A stretch of DNA of 12,680 bases from positions 1 to 12,680 of the forward strand of contig JAJPZD010000261.1 in NCBI GenBank assembly GCA_021204605.1. The letters run 5' to 3'. The stretch is from Prevotella sp. (GTDB taxonomy: Bacteria > Bacteroidota > Bacteroidia > Bacteroidales > Bacteroidaceae). This document shows positions 1 to 6,790 of this stretch, piece by piece (the first letter of the stretch is position 1; the number at the start of each line of letters is the position of its first letter). The position numbers and the translations under genes were made by a program. The notes under the pieces are model-generated. The model worked only from the letters and a program-made list of their open reading frames with translations. It made no database searches and was not told the origin of the DNA.

Positions 1-185
1 AGGAACGGGTTTATCAAGTCGCTCAATTGGGGTCGGAAAAACCGTTTGGCAGCGGATTCAGTGGTAATGCCTCGCTGAATGAGAATATTCGCTAAGAGAG
101 GACTAATCCCCAACTTTGCGCCTAACTCTTCAGCCGCCTTTTTTTGCTCGGATGTTGGTGTTTTGTAATTCCATTTGAAATGCAT
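1..185 (-). CDS. recJ: RecJ single-stranded-DNA exonuclease, N-terminus only (partial)
   Basis: The frame is open from the ATG at 185 leftwards to the window edge, giving about 61 residues. The translation begins MHFKWNYKTPTSEQ and continues with LGISPLLANILIQRGI, a run ending in KRFFRPQLSDL, then INPF. This 'LGISP..A..L..RGI......FF.P.L.DL..PF' pattern is characteristic of the RecJ N-terminus, just ahead of the DHH phosphoesterase domain, which lies outside the window. RecJ is a cytoplasmic 5'-3' single-strand exonuclease used in recombinational and mismatch repair. The ATG at 185 is the only good start: upstream is AT-rich and lacks coding character. The gene is read in the same direction as rsmD but is separated from it by 163 bp, so it may have its own promoter. 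The family call is fairly sure from this short piece; nothing can be said about the catalytic part. Confidence 0.85.
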   Translation of the reverse strand, partial: MHFKWNYKTPTSEQKKAAEELGAKLGISPLLANILIQRGITTESAAKRFFRPQLSDLINPF

Positions 186-348
186 TTATATTGTTTTTTA
201 TTTTATTTCTGAGCCACTGGAGTTATTGTATAAAAACACAAGAACTCTTTTGTATGTATAAAGGGCGTGTAAAGATACAAATAAAAAACAAGATTTTTAA
301 TGTTTCAAACAGAAAAGTATAGTGTTGTCAACGTTTTTTAGTTTTTAT
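186..348. other. Intergenic spacer between rsmD and recJ, weak promoter candidate
   Basis: This AT-rich stretch has no gene. On the minus strand, TATCTTTA (complement of 270-277) resembles the Bacteroidetes -7 box TAnnTTTG but lacks the last G and has no TTTG at the expected -33 distance. It would start a recJ transcript with a leader of roughly 80 nt. I see no hairpin terminator for rsmD here, so readthrough from the rsmD operon into recJ is also possible. Confidence 0.3.
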
Positions 349-885
349 TTATACTGTTTGGAAAATGGAAAAATTAACACTGCCGTATGCACGATGCTCA
401 ACAAATCCTTGCTCATTCTCAAAACGGTGTTTTTTCCCATGCTCTAACACGAAAGCCCCTTCTGGTTTCAATATGTTGCTCTCTCGTATGAGTGATGGTA
501 TCTCAGGCAGATTCTCAAGGGTATATGGCGGATCGGCGAAAATCACGTCAAACTGGGTGTGGCAGCTTTTTATGAAACGGAACACATCGCCACGCAGGGG
601 GATACAATTGTCGTCGTTGAGTTTCTTAAGGCACTGACGTATGAATGCATGGTGCTCCTTGTCTGCCTCAACACTGATTACTTGGGAACAACCGCGCGAC
701 AAAAATTCAAGAGAGATACTGCCAGTACCGGAAAAAAGATCAAGAGCTACGGCTCCATCAAAGTCGATATATCCGTTCAATACGTTGAATATGTTCTCCT
801 TGGCAAAGTCGGTCGTCGGCCTTGCCTTGAACGAATGTGGTATGTCGAAATGCCGCCCCTTGTATTTTCCTGTTATTATCCTCAT
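349..885 (-). CDS. rsmD: 16S rRNA (guanine(966)-N2)-methyltransferase RsmD
   Basis: This 178-residue protein has the usual RsmD length. It starts MRIITGKYKGR, the typical N-terminal strand of the family (R-I-I-x-G-x-x-K/R-G-R). The sequence RPTTDFAKENIFNVL at residues 22-36 is the RsmD signature for substrate positioning. Residues 49-55, DLFSGTG, form the SAM-binding motif I of class I methyltransferases, and DPPY at 118-121 is the catalytic motif IV of N6-adenine/N2-guanine methylases. The enzyme methylates G966 of 16S rRNA in the small ribosomal subunit, using S-adenosylmethionine. It ends with TAA and starts at ATG 885, 40 bp after the DUF3822 stop. It is therefore probably the last gene of a three-gene operon driven from about 2282-2313. 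No anomalies seen. Confidence 0.96.
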   Translation of the reverse strand: MRIITGKYKGRHFDIPHSFKARPTTDFAKENIFNVLNGYIDFDGAVALDLFSGTGSISLEFLSRGCSQVISVEADKEHHAFIRQCLKKLNDDNCIPLRGDVFRFIKSCHTQFDVIFADPPYTLENLPEIPSLIRESNILKPEGAFVLEHGKKHRFENEQGFVEHRAYGSVNFSIFQTV

Positions 886-925
886 TTTCTGTGGAATTGT
901 CGTTACTTTCTCTCCAAGAGAATTA

Positions 926-1744
926 TCATTTCATGAAATGCGCCATCAGATCGTAGGGCATATTCTTTATTTCCGAAATTGGTGAGTTGCCAAAGTCTGC
1001 CTGTGGGTTGACCACATATACATTATGTATGAACGAGCGCAATTCTATTTCCAATGTCTCCCTGTCAGGAATCTCACCTGCAAGGTGAAGCTCATCCCTC
1101 TTGTTGTTGAACGCCAGCTGTTTCCAGATGTTCAATATGAAATACACGGCATCAGGAGCAAGGTTGGTATCAAAACTATTGGTGAACCTGAACCTGTTCT
1201 GCCTGAAACTGAATACATCAAGCTTCTTGTCATGGAAATATGCGTATAGTTTCATCCTGACACCCGTGAAACTCCTCCGGTACAGATGATTCCAAACAGA
1301 TACGCACACATGGGTATAGCGCACGTCATAGAAATGGTCGTCAATCACGAGTTTCAGATCCTTGTTAATGGAATACACTACTACAGCATTTAACGATGGC
1401 AATACATTATATAACACCGATTCCTTGTCATGCCCCGTGATTGCATGATGAAAAAGAGATTCCTTATCCTTTTCGTCAAACAGGTAAACAGGTATCATCA
1501 GCACAGGCGAGTCTATCAACACCTCTGCACGCTGCCAACCGTTATTCAAAAGGTCTATCTCCTTTAATGCCTCACGCAGATTCGCAGCCATCGACATACC
1601 GCTCTTTACTGTATATGGCTCAAACACTATTCCCTTGTCGTTCTCCATTTCAATGGCAGAGAACGATAATGAATACCTGCCGATACGGATAGTCAGACGC
1701 GGCTTGTTTAATATTTTATTACTCCCAGTTTCCTGCATTGTCAT
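926..1744 (-). CDS. DUF3822 family protein
   Basis: This 272-residue protein, MTMQETGSNK...LMAHFMK, resembles the DUF3822 family known from Bacteroidetes, where it usually sits next to rsmD as it does here. It has no signal peptide, membrane segment or recognisable catalytic motif. It looks like a soluble alpha/beta protein with an N-terminal strand-rich part (LTIRIGRYSLSFSAI) and a repeated-domain feel. Its function is unknown. Translation could start at M1 (1744) or M3; both lie inside the end of the preceding gene, which overlaps by 26 bp, a sign of translational coupling. The conserved linkage to rsmD suggests co-expression, but does not show a role in rRNA modification. The family assignment is from memory of the sequence pattern and gene context, not from a search. 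Confidence 0.8.
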   Translation of the reverse strand: MTMQETGSNKILNKPRLTIRIGRYSLSFSAIEMENDKGIVFEPYTVKSGMSMAANLREALKEIDLLNNGWQRAEVLIDSPVLMIPVYLFDEKDKESLFHHAITGHDKESVLYNVLPSLNAVVVYSINKDLKLVIDDHFYDVRYTHVCVSVWNHLYRRSFTGVRMKLYAYFHDKKLDVFSFRQNRFRFTNSFDTNLAPDAVYFILNIWKQLAFNNKRDELHLAGEIPDRETLEIELRSFIHNVYVVNPQADFGNSPISEIKNMPYDLMAHFMK

Positions 1745-2195
1745 TAGGTGTTGTTATGTCGCCTATTTTCAGCCCTGGATATTTACCCATGTTCGTGGCT
1801 TTCTCTATTAGATTCGCAATACCTTTCTTATCAAGCCCCGTAAGGTATTCATCGTATGTCGTTCCACACTCCATAAGGGGCAACTGCCGCCCTGACTTCG
1901 TGGTAAACATCGTAGCCATTAGGACAAACTGCGTGCCCTCTGTGAACGGAACATACTGCAACGAGTCGGCAAGAAGGCCGCTTTTTATCAACGTCATGAA
2001 ATCATCGGCATAGAAGCCGTTTGCGTTTTTGAACCGCTCCTCAGCAAGTCGTATCTGTATCAGCCGTTGCTTAACTATCTGCTCCCGTTTCTCCTGCTGC
2101 TTTTCAAAACGTATAGGAGAGGTAATGCACAACACGCATACCACAGCCAATCCTGCAACCAGTATCGCCAATATGTGATTATTGCTTATTTTCAT
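1719..2195 (-). CDS. Membrane-anchored protein of unknown function, first gene of the DUF3822-rsmD operon
   Basis: This 158-residue protein has an N-terminal hydrophobic segment at about residues 8-27 (ILAILVAGLAVVCVLCI) preceded by MKISNNH. It is followed by a charged, probably helical stretch (FEKQQEKREQIVKQRLIQIRLAEERF, 26 residues at about 30-55; key residues E, K, R and Q). The remainder is a compact domain with FYADDFMTLIKSGLL near residue 62 and GTTYDEYL near 111. The layout suggests a single-pass inner-membrane protein with its C-terminal domain in the periplasm. The short hydrophobic N-terminus, then a helix, then a small domain, recalls pseudopilin-like proteins, but there is no clear prepilin-peptidase G-F/E cleavage motif, so I do not call it one. 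I recognise no named family. Its end overlaps DUF3822 by 26 bp, and it follows the strongest promoter in this part of the window. Confidence 0.75.
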   Translation of the reverse strand: MKISNNHILAILVAGLAVVCVLCITSPIRFEKQQEKREQIVKQRLIQIRLAEERFKNANGFYADDFMTLIKSGLLADSLQYVPFTEGTQFVLMATMFTTKSGRQLPLMECGTTYDEYLTGLDKKGIANLIEKATNMGKYPGLKIGDITTPNDNAGNWE

Positions 2196-2281
2196 CTTGC
2201 CCTGTCAAATGAAACACTCTGTTCATAAATCGTCGAAAAAATGAATGTCAATTGGATATAAAATGATACTCAATACTTTCG

Positions 2282-2313
2282 CAAAGATAGAATATTTTTA
2301 TTAAGTATTCAAA
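2282..2313 (-). promoter_or_regulatory. Bacteroidetes-type promoter for the DUF3822-rsmD operon
   Basis: On the minus strand, TTTG (complement of 2310-2313), then exactly 20 nt, then TATCTTTG (complement of 2282-2289). This matches the Bacteroidetes primary sigma consensus TTTG-N19-21-TAnnTTTG. Transcription would start near 2275, leaving a leader of about 80 nt before the ATG at 2195. Confidence 0.72.
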
Positions 2314-2490
2314 GTGAACATGTTATTTTAACGGATTTTCAGGGATTTTTGGTGTATTTTGCGTCCTAAAACCGATTATCAGTTTGTTGATATTATTTAC
2401 TTTGAAAGGTCACAATGTGGAGATTTGTTGTAGTTTTATATCAGAGTGTAAGTTGTAAATGTTTTCTGGCGGCAATTTATCAGTTTTCAA

Positions 2491-2520
2491 GTGTCCCAAA
2501 GTGTCCCAACTTTTGGGACA
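2491..2520. repeat. Tandem GTGTCCCAA repeat ending in a perfect inverted repeat
   Basis: GTGTCCCAA occurs twice in a row (2491 and 2501). The second copy pairs with TTGGGACA at 2513-2520 to give an 8-bp stem (2502-2509 with 2513-2520) and a 3-nt loop. There is no T-tract, so this is not a typical intrinsic terminator. Two further TGTCCCA copies lie at 2627-2633 and 2635-2641. Confidence 0.7.
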
Positions 2521-2625
2521 GCCGCAATGCTGATATTTTATTATTTGGCTTATCAGAGTGTCAGCGTTTAGCCACATTTCGTATCATTACGTCAACCTTT
2601 TACAGCTTTACGTGTCACTCGCAAA

Positions 2626-2644
2626 GTGTCCCACTGTCCCAAAG
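2626..2644 (+). repeat. Second cluster of TGTCCCA repeats
   Basis: GTGTCCCAC followed by TGTCCCAAAG repeats the motif found about 130 bp upstream in the same orientation. Its meaning is unknown; it could be protein-binding sites or the remnant of a mobile or replication-related sequence. Confidence 0.6.
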
Positions 2645-2859
2645 TTTTTAAATTAGCCATTAAAATACCTTAAATACGGTTTCGGTGTAATCCATTATGT
2701 TGGTGCATACCATTGTGATTATGGTCGATGCGAACTTTTCACTAAAAGCCGTTGCGAAGATAGTGATTAATTTTGGAACATCCAATTATCTGCATAAAAA
2801 TTCAAATATATTTTGCATATAATGATTATATTATATTGTAAAATAAAAAAAAACAAAAG

Positions 2860-2891
2860 TTTGGAAGCGAAATAAAAATTTATTATTTTTA
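2860..2891 (+). promoter_or_regulatory. Candidate cas operon promoter
   Basis: TTTG at 2860-2863, then 20 nt, then TATTTTTA at 2884-2891 fits TTTG-N20-TAnnTTTG except for the last base. Transcription would begin near 2898 and run through the complement of the tracrRNA gene before reaching the cas9 ATG at 3056. No better-spaced plus-strand promoter is visible closer to cas9. Confidence 0.4.
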
Positions 2892-2912
2892 CACTCGTTA
2901 TATAAATGAAAT

Positions 2913-2937
2913 AAAAAACTCCCACCGAAGCGGGAGT
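2913..2937 (-). terminator. Intrinsic terminator of the tracrRNA
   Basis: On the minus strand, ACTCCCGC-TTCG-GTGGGAGT forms an 8-bp stem with one G-U pair and a stable UUCG tetraloop. It is followed directly by TTTTTT (complement of 2913-2918). The plus-strand side lacks a T-tract, so it should stop only the minus-strand transcript. Confidence 0.88.
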
Positions 2938-2993
2938 ATAGGTTTTACCCTTCGGCCATAACAGCCTTATTGTGATAAGATGTAGAATATCTT
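2913..2993 (-). ncRNA. tracrRNA of the type II-C CRISPR system
   Basis: The tracrRNA base-pairs with the repeat part of pre-crRNA, allows RNase III processing, and anchors the guide in Cas9. Reading leftwards, the anti-repeat (2988 to 2969) pairs with bases 1-20 of the CRISPR repeat. There are ten pairs (GATGTAGAAT side), a 2x2 U-U internal bulge, then eight pairs including two G-U wobbles. This lower stem, bulge and upper stem is the normal type II guide architecture. Downstream are GGC...GCC (a possible nexus-like hairpin, about 2966-2954), AGG...CCT, and a strong terminator. The predicted 5' end is about 7 nt after the -7 box at 3000-3007, just before the anti-repeat, giving an RNA of about 80 nt. 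The exact ends are inferred. The pairing shows that crRNAs are read from the plus strand. Confidence 0.87.
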
Positions 2994-2999
2994 ATGATG

Positions 3000-3007
3000 C
3001 AAAGGTA
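3000..3007 (-). promoter_or_regulatory. -7 box of the tracrRNA promoter
   Basis: The minus strand reads TACCTTTG, an exact TAnnTTTG match. It is placed so that transcription would start at about 2993, a few bases before the anti-repeat. A clear TTTG at -33 is not seen; only a TTTT run lies near 3031-3034. Confidence 0.6.
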
Positions 3008-3055
3008 CAAAATATTTTTTTATCTGATAGAAAACAACAAATTTTAACATATACT

Positions 3056-5368
3056 ATGGAAAGAATTCTTGGTATCGATACTGGTACAAATAGCATTGGT
3101 TGGGCAATTGTAGATTATGACGAAAATGCTCAAGAGAACAAATATACCCTGATAGACAAAGGTGTAAACATCTTTCAGGAGGGAGTGAAAATAGAGAAAG
3201 GGATAGAGTCCTCAAAGGCAGCAGAGCGAACAACACATAGGCGGCAACGTATTGGATATTGGCGCAGAAAGTTGAGGAAAATAGCATTGCTTAGGATACT
3301 TATTGAAAACAAAATGTGTCCGCCCTTGTCATTAGAAGAATTAAAAAAATGGCGTTCTGAAAAGAAATATCCATTGAATGAGGCATTTATGAAATGGCAG
3401 AGTACCAGTGATGAAGAAAATATTAATCCTTATTACTATCGCAATCTCTGTCTCACAGAGAAATTAGATTTGACGAAACAAGTAAATCGTTATATTGTTG
3501 GGCGAGCTATTTACCATATCAATCAGAGACGCGGTTTTCTTAGTAATCGCAAAGAAAATACAAAGGAGAGCGATGGAAAGGTTAAAGCAAGCATTGATGA
3601 CTTAACAAAAGATATGCAAGCTGAAGGCTTTGAATATTTGGGACAATATTTTTATAAATTGTATCAGAAAGGAGAAAAGATACGTAATCACTATACGAGT
3701 AGGTTGGAACATTATGACAAAGAACTGAGGAAAATATGTGAGTTGCAGGGATTGTCAGAAGATTTGACAAAAGATTTGTGCAGAGTAATTATCACGCAGC
3801 GACCTTTGAAATCACAGAAACAAACTGTAGGAAAATGTGTGTATGAACCGAAGAAAGCGAGGTGTCCTATTTCACATCCGTTATATGAGCAGTATCGAAT
3901 GTATCAGTTTATAAACAGTATTAAGATGCAGGATCCAAAGGATAATGAGCTTAGATTTTTGAATGATAAGGAGAAGGAAAGTATAATACCATTATTTATA
4001 AAATCAAAAAAGGAATTTAAGTTTGAGGATATTGCGAAAAAAATTTCTGGCTCTAAAAAGAATATCTGTTATTATATGGATAAAGCAGAGTGTGCTTATA
4101 GATTCAATTATTATATGGATACTTCAGTGAGTGGATGTCCTGTAATAGCCCAATTGTCGGAAGCCTTTGGTGTAAAGGAGAATGAGGACAGTTGGTTGGA
4201 AGCTGCTTGTGAAGTTTATACTCTAAATGAAAAGAAAAACCGTGAAAAGGGTATTAATGAGACGAAAACACGCTTTGAGATATTAAATGACATCTGGCAT
4301 GTGCTGTTCGTTTTCGATGATGAGGATAAACTGAAGAATTTTGCAATTGAAAAATTGCAAATGGATGAAGAACATGCAACGAAATTCAGTAAAATACACC
4401 TTCCTTCTGATTATGCAGCACTATCATTGAAGGCTATAAGAAAGATATTACCATATATGAAGAAATATGGCATGATTTATTCTCATGCCGTGTTTATGGC
4501 AAATCTCGCTTGTGTTGTTCCTTGTGAAATTGACAAAGAAGCTCTTTTGCCAGTCTTACCTAAAGAGGAAGTTGATAAGATTGTAACGGTATTTGAAGAA
4601 TATGAAAAATATAAGGAAAAAGTAAAGAAAGAGAATGAGAAGATAGAAAATGGAGAAGATAAAGAAAAAGAAAAAACTTTTGGAGACTATTTAAATGAGA
4701 GAATCCCTGACTTGTATGAACTTAATGATAAGGAGACAAAGAATTTGCAGAAACTTTATCATCCATCAATGATAGAAATGTTTCCACAGACTACTTTAAG
4801 AACATCTTGTGGATATTACCAACTTGGTTCGCCTCGAACAAATAGTATGAGAAATCCGATGGCAATGCATTCATTGTTCCGCATTCGCCATGTCATCAAT
4901 ACGTTATTAAAAGAGGGGAAAATAGATGAATTTACGATTATACATATTGAATTTTCTCGGGAGTTGAATGATTCTAATAGGCGTGCTGCTGTTAATCAAT
5001 GGCAGAGGGAAAATGAAAAAAAGAATGTTGAGTATGCAAAAGAAATTAAAAAACTTTTTGGAGAAAGTTATCAGCCAACAGATGTTGATATATTGAAATA
5101 TAAATTGTGGGAAGAGCAGAAACATATATGTCTTTATACTGGAAAACAAATAAGCATATCCGACCTTTTAAATGATTCGAACAAATTTGATATAGAGCAT
5201 ACGATACCACGTAGTGTTGGAGGAGATTCCGCAGCAGAGAACCTTACTATATGTGAAAGTAGTTATAACCGCAATACCAAACGCACATTTATACCTACGC
5301 AATTGCCTAAATATGACGAGATAATGGAGCGCATTTCCCATTGGAAAGAAAAAATTGATGATTTATAG
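3056..5368 (+). CDS. cas9: Cas9 N-terminal fragment (RuvC-I, bridge helix, REC, RuvC-II, HNH)
   Basis: These 770 residues end ...HWKEKIDDL before the TAG. The fragment keeps the complete HNH domain with its catalytic H715, but lacks the third RuvC segment, so it cannot form a full RuvC nuclease. Residues about 500-545 are very rich in K and E (KYKEKVKKENEKIENGE), a low-complexity helix in the recognition lobe. The base composition is strongly AT-rich compared with rsmD and the recD-like gene. On its own it could at most bind RNA or nick the target strand; that is inference. Confidence 0.85.
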   Translation: MERILGIDTGTNSIGWAIVDYDENAQENKYTLIDKGVNIFQEGVKIEKGIESSKAAERTTHRRQRIGYWRRKLRKIALLRILIENKMCPPLSLEELKKWRSEKKYPLNEAFMKWQSTSDEENINPYYYRNLCLTEKLDLTKQVNRYIVGRAIYHINQRRGFLSNRKENTKESDGKVKASIDDLTKDMQAEGFEYLGQYFYKLYQKGEKIRNHYTSRLEHYDKELRKICELQGLSEDLTKDLCRVIITQRPLKSQKQTVGKCVYEPKKARCPISHPLYEQYRMYQFINSIKMQDPKDNELRFLNDKEKESIIPLFIKSKKEFKFEDIAKKISGSKKNICYYMDKAECAYRFNYYMDTSVSGCPVIAQLSEAFGVKENEDSWLEAACEVYTLNEKKNREKGINETKTRFEILNDIWHVLFVFDDEDKLKNFAIEKLQMDEEHATKFSKIHLPSDYAALSLKAIRKILPYMKKYGMIYSHAVFMANLACVVPCEIDKEALLPVLPKEEVDKIVTVFEEYEKYKEKVKKENEKIENGEDKEKEKTFGDYLNERIPDLYELNDKETKNLQKLYHPSMIEMFPQTTLRTSCGYYQLGSPRTNSMRNPMAMHSLFRIRHVINTLLKEGKIDEFTIIHIEFSRELNDSNRRAAVNQWQRENEKKNVEYAKEIKKLFGESYQPTDVDILKYKLWEEQKHICLYTGKQISISDLLNDSNKFDIEHTIPRSVGGDSAAENLTICESSYNRNTKRTFIPTQLPKYDEIMERISHWKEKIDDL
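5366..5368 (+). other. In-frame TAG stop codon inside cas9
   Basis: The context is GAT TTA TAG AAG AAT TTA CGC, in a helix-like, charged linker between HNH and RuvC-III. CAG to TAG (Gln) would need a single C-to-T change; AAG, GAG or TTG are also one step away. No complete gene in the window uses TAG as its final stop (all end in TAA or TGA), but there are too few of them to argue for recoding. Confidence 0.9.
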
Positions 5369-5413
5369 AAGAATTTACGCAAGATTAACACAAGAGGAGT
5401 AAGTGATAAGACA

Positions 5414-6790
5414 TTGAAAGACCGTTTAATTCAAAAGCGTCATCGCTTAACTTTAGAGTTGAATTATTGGAAAGGAAAATACGATAGGTTTACAATGACA
5501 GAAGTACCAAAAGGTTTCTCTCGTCGTCAAGGTGTTGATATAAGTGTCATATCAAGATATGCACGTTTATATTTGAAATCCCTATTTCATCACGTTTATA
5601 TTGTTAAAGGAATTGCGACTTCTGATTTTAGAAAAATTTGGGGATTGCAGGAGGAATATGAGAAAAAACTACGTATTAACCATTGTCATCATGCAATAGA
5701 TGCTATTACAATTGCATGTATAGGAAAGGCGGAATATGATAAACTGGCTCAATATTATCATGATGAAGAACAGTATGATTGGGGATTGGATAGTAAACGT
5801 GCTGTATTTCCAAAACCGTGGAAAACATTTACAGAGGACTTAAAACATATTGAGGACGCACTTCTCATTAGTCATTATACTGCTGATAATATGGGGAAAT
5901 GTACCCGTAAGAAAGTTCGCAAGAATGGGAAGTTAACCAATGAATATATGCAAGGAGATACAGCCCGTGTACAATTACATTTGGAGAAATACTATGGAGC
6001 TATAGAGCGTGATGGAGAAATAAGGTATGTTGTACGTAAACAGGTAGAAGAAGTTGATCCTAAAAATATAGTTGATGATGTAGTACGTAAAAAAGTTGAA
6101 GATGCCGTCAAAGAGCATGGAAACTTGAAAAAGGCAGTGGATGCTGGTATATGGATGAATAAAGAGAAAGGAATAAAAATAAATAAAGTAAGAATTTATG
6201 CACCGCAAATAAAACGACCGTTGGAAATTCGTAAACAAAGAGATATATCTCCAAAGGATTATAAGCGTAATTTCCATGTTGCTAATGATTCAAACTATAT
6301 GATGGGAATCTATGTTGGAAAAGACGCAAGAGGAAAAGAGAAAAGGGAATTTGTGCTAGTAAATTGTTTGGATGCCGTAAAATTTTATAATGGTAAGGGA
6401 GATAATGAAAATCTATTACCTATATTAAGCCCTATAAATAAATATCCTTTAAAATGGGAACTACAAAATGGAACGATGGTTATTTTATATGAGGATAACC
6501 CTGATGAAATCTTTAAACTCAGCAGAAAAGAATTAAACAGAAGAATTTATAAAATAAAAGGAATGTCTTCCATGGTGATTTCTGGATATGATTACGGTAC
6601 ACTTTCATTAATGCATCATCAAGAAGCAAGACCGTCAACAGAAGTACGTTTTAAGAATGGTGTTTTCAAAAACAACGAAATAACGAGATCTGGAATAACA
6701 TTGCTTCACACCCAGTTTAAGGGTTTAGTGCAAGGTTACGATTTTGAAATGAATGATATTGGAGAAATAAAATTTTTGAAAAATGATTAA
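5414..6790 (+). CDS. cas9: Cas9 C-terminal fragment (RuvC-III and PAM-interacting region)
   Basis: These 458 codons follow the amber codon in the same frame. Reinitiation could use TTG at 5414, with AGGAG at 5395-5399 about 14 nt upstream, or the first ATG at 5495; neither is a convincing start. The fragment contains LKDRLIQKRHRLTLELNYW, the segment FSRRQGVDISVISRYARL, RuvC-III with HHAIDA (H879 and D882 in full-length numbering), and the C-terminal PAM-interacting domain. It ends KFLKND and overlaps cas1 by 8 bp. Codon pattern and family motifs stay intact throughout, which argues that loss of the reading frame is recent if it is real. Confidence 0.8.
   Translation: MKDRLIQKRHRLTLELNYWKGKYDRFTMTEVPKGFSRRQGVDISVISRYARLYLKSLFHHVYIVKGIATSDFRKIWGLQEEYEKKLRINHCHHAIDAITIACIGKAEYDKLAQYYHDEEQYDWGLDSKRAVFPKPWKTFTEDLKHIEDALLISHYTADNMGKCTRKKVRKNGKLTNEYMQGDTARVQLHLEKYYGAIERDGEIRYVVRKQVEEVDPKNIVDDVVRKKVEDAVKEHGNLKKAVDAGIWMNKEKGIKINKVRIYAPQIKRPLEIRKQRDISPKDYKRNFHVANDSNYMMGIYVGKDARGKEKREFVLVNCLDAVKFYNGKGDNENLLPILSPINKYPLKWELQNGTMVILYEDNPDEIFKLSRKELNRRIYKIKGMSSMVISGYDYGTLSLMHHQEARPSTEVRFKNGVFKNNEITRSGITLLHTQFKGLVQGYDFEMNDIGEIKFLKND

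Larger units (their letters stand above)
2314..2912. other. Long AT-rich intergenic region without a convincing gene
   Basis: No credible gene is seen on either strand. A 78-codon frame at 2415-2651 is rich in Ser, Cys and Phe and partly made of the TGTCCCA repeats, so it is not accepted. The region holds four TGTCCCA copies (2492-2641), an 8-bp inverted repeat (2502-2520) and a repeated TATCAGAGTGT (2439-2449 and 2551-2561). It also holds a weak hairpin at 2705-2731 (GCAT ACCAT / ATGGT cg ATGC) and a candidate cas9 promoter near its right end. It separates the minus-strand housekeeping operon from the CRISPR locus. Confidence 0.6.
3056..6790 (+). pseudogene. cas9: Type II-C Cas9 nuclease interrupted by one in-frame amber codon
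   Basis: The frame from ATG 3056 to TAA 6788-6790 has 1244 codons, a normal size for a type II-C Cas9. It is broken only by TAG at 5366-5368 (codon 771). Both sides are in the same frame, with no frameshift or gap. Read through, the protein has RuvC-I (ILGIDTGTNSIGWAIVD, D8) and an arginine-rich bridge helix (about 55-85). A recognition lobe follows, then RuvC-II (IIHIEFSREL, E632) and HNH (DIEHTIPRS, H715, with N738 exactly 23 residues on, as in other Cas9s). RuvC-III (HCHHAIDAITIA, H879, D882) and a C-terminal PAM-interacting region complete it. Cas9 uses crRNA and tracrRNA to cut both strands of invading DNA and helps select spacers. The ATG at 3056 was chosen because the upstream GTG (2972) lies inside the tracrRNA gene. 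Alternatives to a nonsense mutation are sequencing error, suppression, or function as two polypeptides. Confidence 0.9.

Noticed and set aside
2415..2651. A 78-codon open frame in the intergenic region
   Set aside because: Composition is unlike a protein (Ser, Cys and Phe rich), it is partly built from TGTCCCA repeats, and no promoter or family resemblance is seen.
2705..2731. The GCAT-ACCAT / ATGGT-cg-ATGC hairpin as a terminator or small RNA
   Set aside because: The stem is bulged, there is no T-tract on either strand, and no gene ends nearby.
2972..3055. A 28-codon N-terminal extension of cas9 from a GTG at 2972
   Set aside because: The extension lies inside the tracrRNA anti-repeat and its promoter, while the ATG at 3056 gives the standard Cas9 N-terminus with RuvC-I at residue 8.
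5366..5368. TAG reassigned to an amino acid in this organism
   Set aside because: The second premature stop nearby is TGA, which also ends several intact genes. The absence of TAG as a terminal stop in so few genes is weak evidence, and Bacteroidales hosts use the standard code.
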